Shown here piece by piece: positions 7,264 through 8,418 of a stretch of DNA of 8,418 nt. A model generated the notes under the pieces. The model saw only the letters and a program-made list of their open reading frames with translations. It was not told the origin of the DNA and ran no database searches. Position 1 is the stretch's first letter; each line of letters opens with the position of its first letter. The stretch is from NCBI GenBank assembly GCA_026397575.1, contig JAPLUP010000561.1, forward strand, positions 1-8,418. Reading direction: 5' to 3'. Origin of the DNA: Candidatus Zixiibacteriota bacterium. Lineage in GTDB: Bacteria; Zixibacteria; MSB-5A5; CAIYYT01. The translations under genes and the position numbers were made by a program.

Positions 7264-7289
7264 TCGCGTTTTCTAAGATTCGAGATTTG

Positions 7290-7319
7290 AAGGCAGCCCC
7301 TTGGCTGCCTTTTGTTTTG
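7290..7319 (+). terminator. Rho-independent terminator after the PEP-CTERM gene
   Basis: AAGGCAGCC (7290-7298) and GGCTGCCTT (7303-7311) form a perfect nine-pair stem with a CCTT loop, followed by a T-rich run TTTTGTTTTG (7310-7319). It lies 26 bases after the PEP-CTERM stop codon. It should isolate that gene from the membrane protein downstream. Confidence 0.92.
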
Positions 7320-7435
7320 TGTGGCATTAGGATTACCTCGGATTCGATTTAGCATACTTGGTTCTAAGTACAGGCGAGTCTCCTGACCAGAAAAACAGCT
7401 TCAAGTGACGAACTCGTCATGCTATATTGTCCTGC

Positions 7436-7861
7436 ATGAAAGCACCTGCTGCACGCCGCGAAACCTTGGTTCTGGTTGCCGGAATCGTTTGGTCGCTGGT
7501 CGGTTTGGCGCTTGTTGCCGTGGCAGCAATCTGGCTGACTCAAGGTGATTCTTCGGCAGTATTGCCGGCCTGCGGAGGAGCAGTTGGTGGGTATTTCATC
7601 TATCGGTTTGCCTTCTCACATCTCGCTCGCAAGAACCTTGCCCGCATCTATGCTCAGTCTCCTCAGAAGAGCAAGGTCTGTGTCTTCGCTTTTCAGAACA
7701 CTCGCAGCTACCTCCTCGTCATCATCATGATGACCATGGGTTACGGCCTGCGACATTCGGGGATTCCCAAGATCCATCTGGCACCATTCTATATCGCCGT
7801 CGGCGTCGCCTTGATGCTGTCGAGTCTGTTGTATTACAACCGATTGCGAGTGGCAAGTTGA
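7436..7861 (+). CDS. Small uncharacterised four-helix membrane protein
   Basis: This 141-residue protein has about four predicted membrane segments: around residues 10-36, 44-60, 88-104 and 116-135. A polar loop near 61-85 contains HLARKNLARIYAQSPQKSK and CVFAFQNTRSYLLV. The pattern KNLARI, FAFQ, SYLL, LRHSGIPK and LSSLLYYNR looks like a conserved family of unknown function that I cannot name with certainty. No enzymatic motif is visible. The ATG at 7436 is taken as the start, although the ribosome-binding site is poor; a TTG at 7427 in the same frame is an alternative. A TATATT at 7423-7428 and a TGACG/CGTCA inverted repeat (7406-7419) lie just upstream and could be promoter and operator, but this is weak. 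It stands alone between a terminator and uvrA. Confidence 0.75.
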   Translation: MKAPAARRETLVLVAGIVWSLVGLALVAVAAIWLTQGDSSAVLPACGGAVGGYFIYRFAFSHLARKNLARIYAQSPQKSKVCVFAFQNTRSYLLVIIMMTMGYGLRHSGIPKIHLAPFYIAVGVALMLSSLLYYNRLRVAS

Positions 7862-7931
7862 TGTTCGGCGGCGGCCGGGCAAAACCATTCTAAATTACTC
7901 CTCAGCGCCATCTGAACTTACCGAATAGTGA

Positions 7932-7960
7932 TTGCGCCGCCTGAGATGCGTATCTATATT
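7932..7960 (+). promoter_or_regulatory. Candidate sigma-70 promoter for uvrA
   Basis: TTGCGC (7932-7937) and TATATT (7955-7960) are 17 bases apart. The -10 element matches five of six consensus bases, the -35 only three. Transcription would begin about 7967, some 23 bases before the uvrA start. No LexA-type box of the CTGT-N8-ACAG or GAAC-N4-GTTC form was found between 7862 and 7989. Confidence 0.35.
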
Positions 7961-7989
7961 TCAAGGTTGCGTTAGAATTGGAGTTGACT

Positions 7990-8418
7990 ATGACAGCTGG
8001 ATATATACGGATCAAAGGGGCACGCGAACACAACCTGAAAAATATCGATCTCAACATACCGCGCGATCGGCTGGTGGTGATTACCGGTCTGTCCGGTTCG
8101 GGGAAATCGTCGCTGGCGTTTGACACGATTTACGCCGAAGGACAACGTCGGTATGTCGAATCGCTTTCGGCATACGCGCGGCAATTTTTGGGATTGATGG
8201 AAAAGCCCGATGTTGATTTTATCGACGGGCTTTCGCCGGCGATTTCGATTGAGCAACGCTCCGCAAGCAAGAATCCCCGCTCGACAGTCGGCACCGTTAC
8301 CGAAATCTACGACTATCTGCGTTTACTCTTCGCTCGAACCGGCGACCCACACTGTCATCGGTGCGGAGCCCCGATCACGCAACAGACGGTCTCGCAGATT
8401 GTAGACGCCGTAATGGCC
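7990..8418 (+). CDS. uvrA: Excinuclease ABC subunit A, N-terminal part (runs off window)
   Basis: The first 143 residues of UvrA, the DNA-damage sensor ATPase of nucleotide excision repair, are present with no stop. The start [17 protein letters not shown] is typical. The first Walker A is GLSGSGKS at residues 33-40, followed by the UvrA hallmark [20 protein letters not shown] and AYARQFL. Further on come [11 protein letters not shown], the [22 protein letters not shown] segment and a CHRC pair (C122, C125) that is conserved in UvrA and can contribute to zinc binding. The ATG at 7990 has GGAG (7980-7983) six bases upstream. UvrA acts as a cytosolic dimer and loads UvrB at lesions. The remaining roughly 800 residues, including the second ATPase half, lie beyond the window. 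Confidence 0.97.
   Translation, partial: MTAGYIRIKGAREHNLKNIDLNIPRDRLVVITGLSGSGKSSLAFDTIYAEGQRRYVESLSAYARQFLGLMEKPDVDFIDGLSPAISIEQRSASKNPRSTVGTVTEIYDYLRLLFARTGDPHCHRCGAPITQQTVSQIVDAVMA

Noticed and set aside
7862..7989. LexA/SOS box upstream of uvrA
   Set aside because: GAACTTACCGAA at about 7914 superficially resembles half of a Gram-positive-type box, but the second half does not match, and no CTGT-N8-ACAG is present.

Overview
This is bacterial chromosome of roughly balanced base composition, read by eye. Genes are densely packed, Shine-Dalgarno motifs are clear and ATGA stop/start overlaps are frequent. A PEP-CTERM surface protein points to a Gram-negative-type envelope with an exosortase encoded elsewhere. 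The mix of a vertebrate-like cystathionine beta-synthase, a PTPS-II-type pterin synthase and FolE2 suggests a deep-branching or candidate-phylum environmental bacterium (FCB/Zixibacteria-like is my guess). The taxonomy is inference only.

Layout. (1) Positions 1-1575, minus strand: a reverse-transsulfuration pair, cystathionine beta-synthase followed by the start of a cystathionine gamma-lyase/synthase, joined by a TTGA start/stop overlap. (2) Positions 1576-1811: a divergent intergenic region whose distal end can fold into a hairpin that covers part of the next gene's ribosome-binding site. (3) Positions 1812-5374, plus strand: a tight operon of SDR1, a CDP-alcohol phosphatidyltransferase carrying a one-base frameshift, a 6-pyruvoyl-tetrahydropterin synthase of the C-x5-HGH class, a possible 23-codon mini-ORF, GTP cyclohydrolase FolE2, and SDR2. 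(4) Positions about 5375-6028: a decayed IS5-like insertion sequence directly behind SDR2, with internal deletions and frameshifts. (5) Positions 6029-6669: no convincing gene; a possible sigma-54-like promoter lies near the end. (6) Positions 6670-7263: a PEP-CTERM secreted protein with a strong intrinsic terminator behind it. (7) Positions 7436-7861: a small uncharacterised membrane protein. (8) Positions 7990-8418: the start of uvrA, running off the window.

How the genes work together. FolE2 converts GTP to 7,8-dihydroneopterin triphosphate. The PTPS would convert that to 6-pyruvoyl-tetrahydropterin. One or both SDRs could supply the sepiapterin-reductase-type reductions that give tetrahydrobiopterin or a related reduced pterin. 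The most unusual element is the CDP-alcohol phosphatidyltransferase, a membrane lipid headgroup enzyme, inside this operon and overlapping both neighbours. Either the pterin pathway serves lipid chemistry, or a pterin-like alcohol is itself a substrate; the window does not decide between these.
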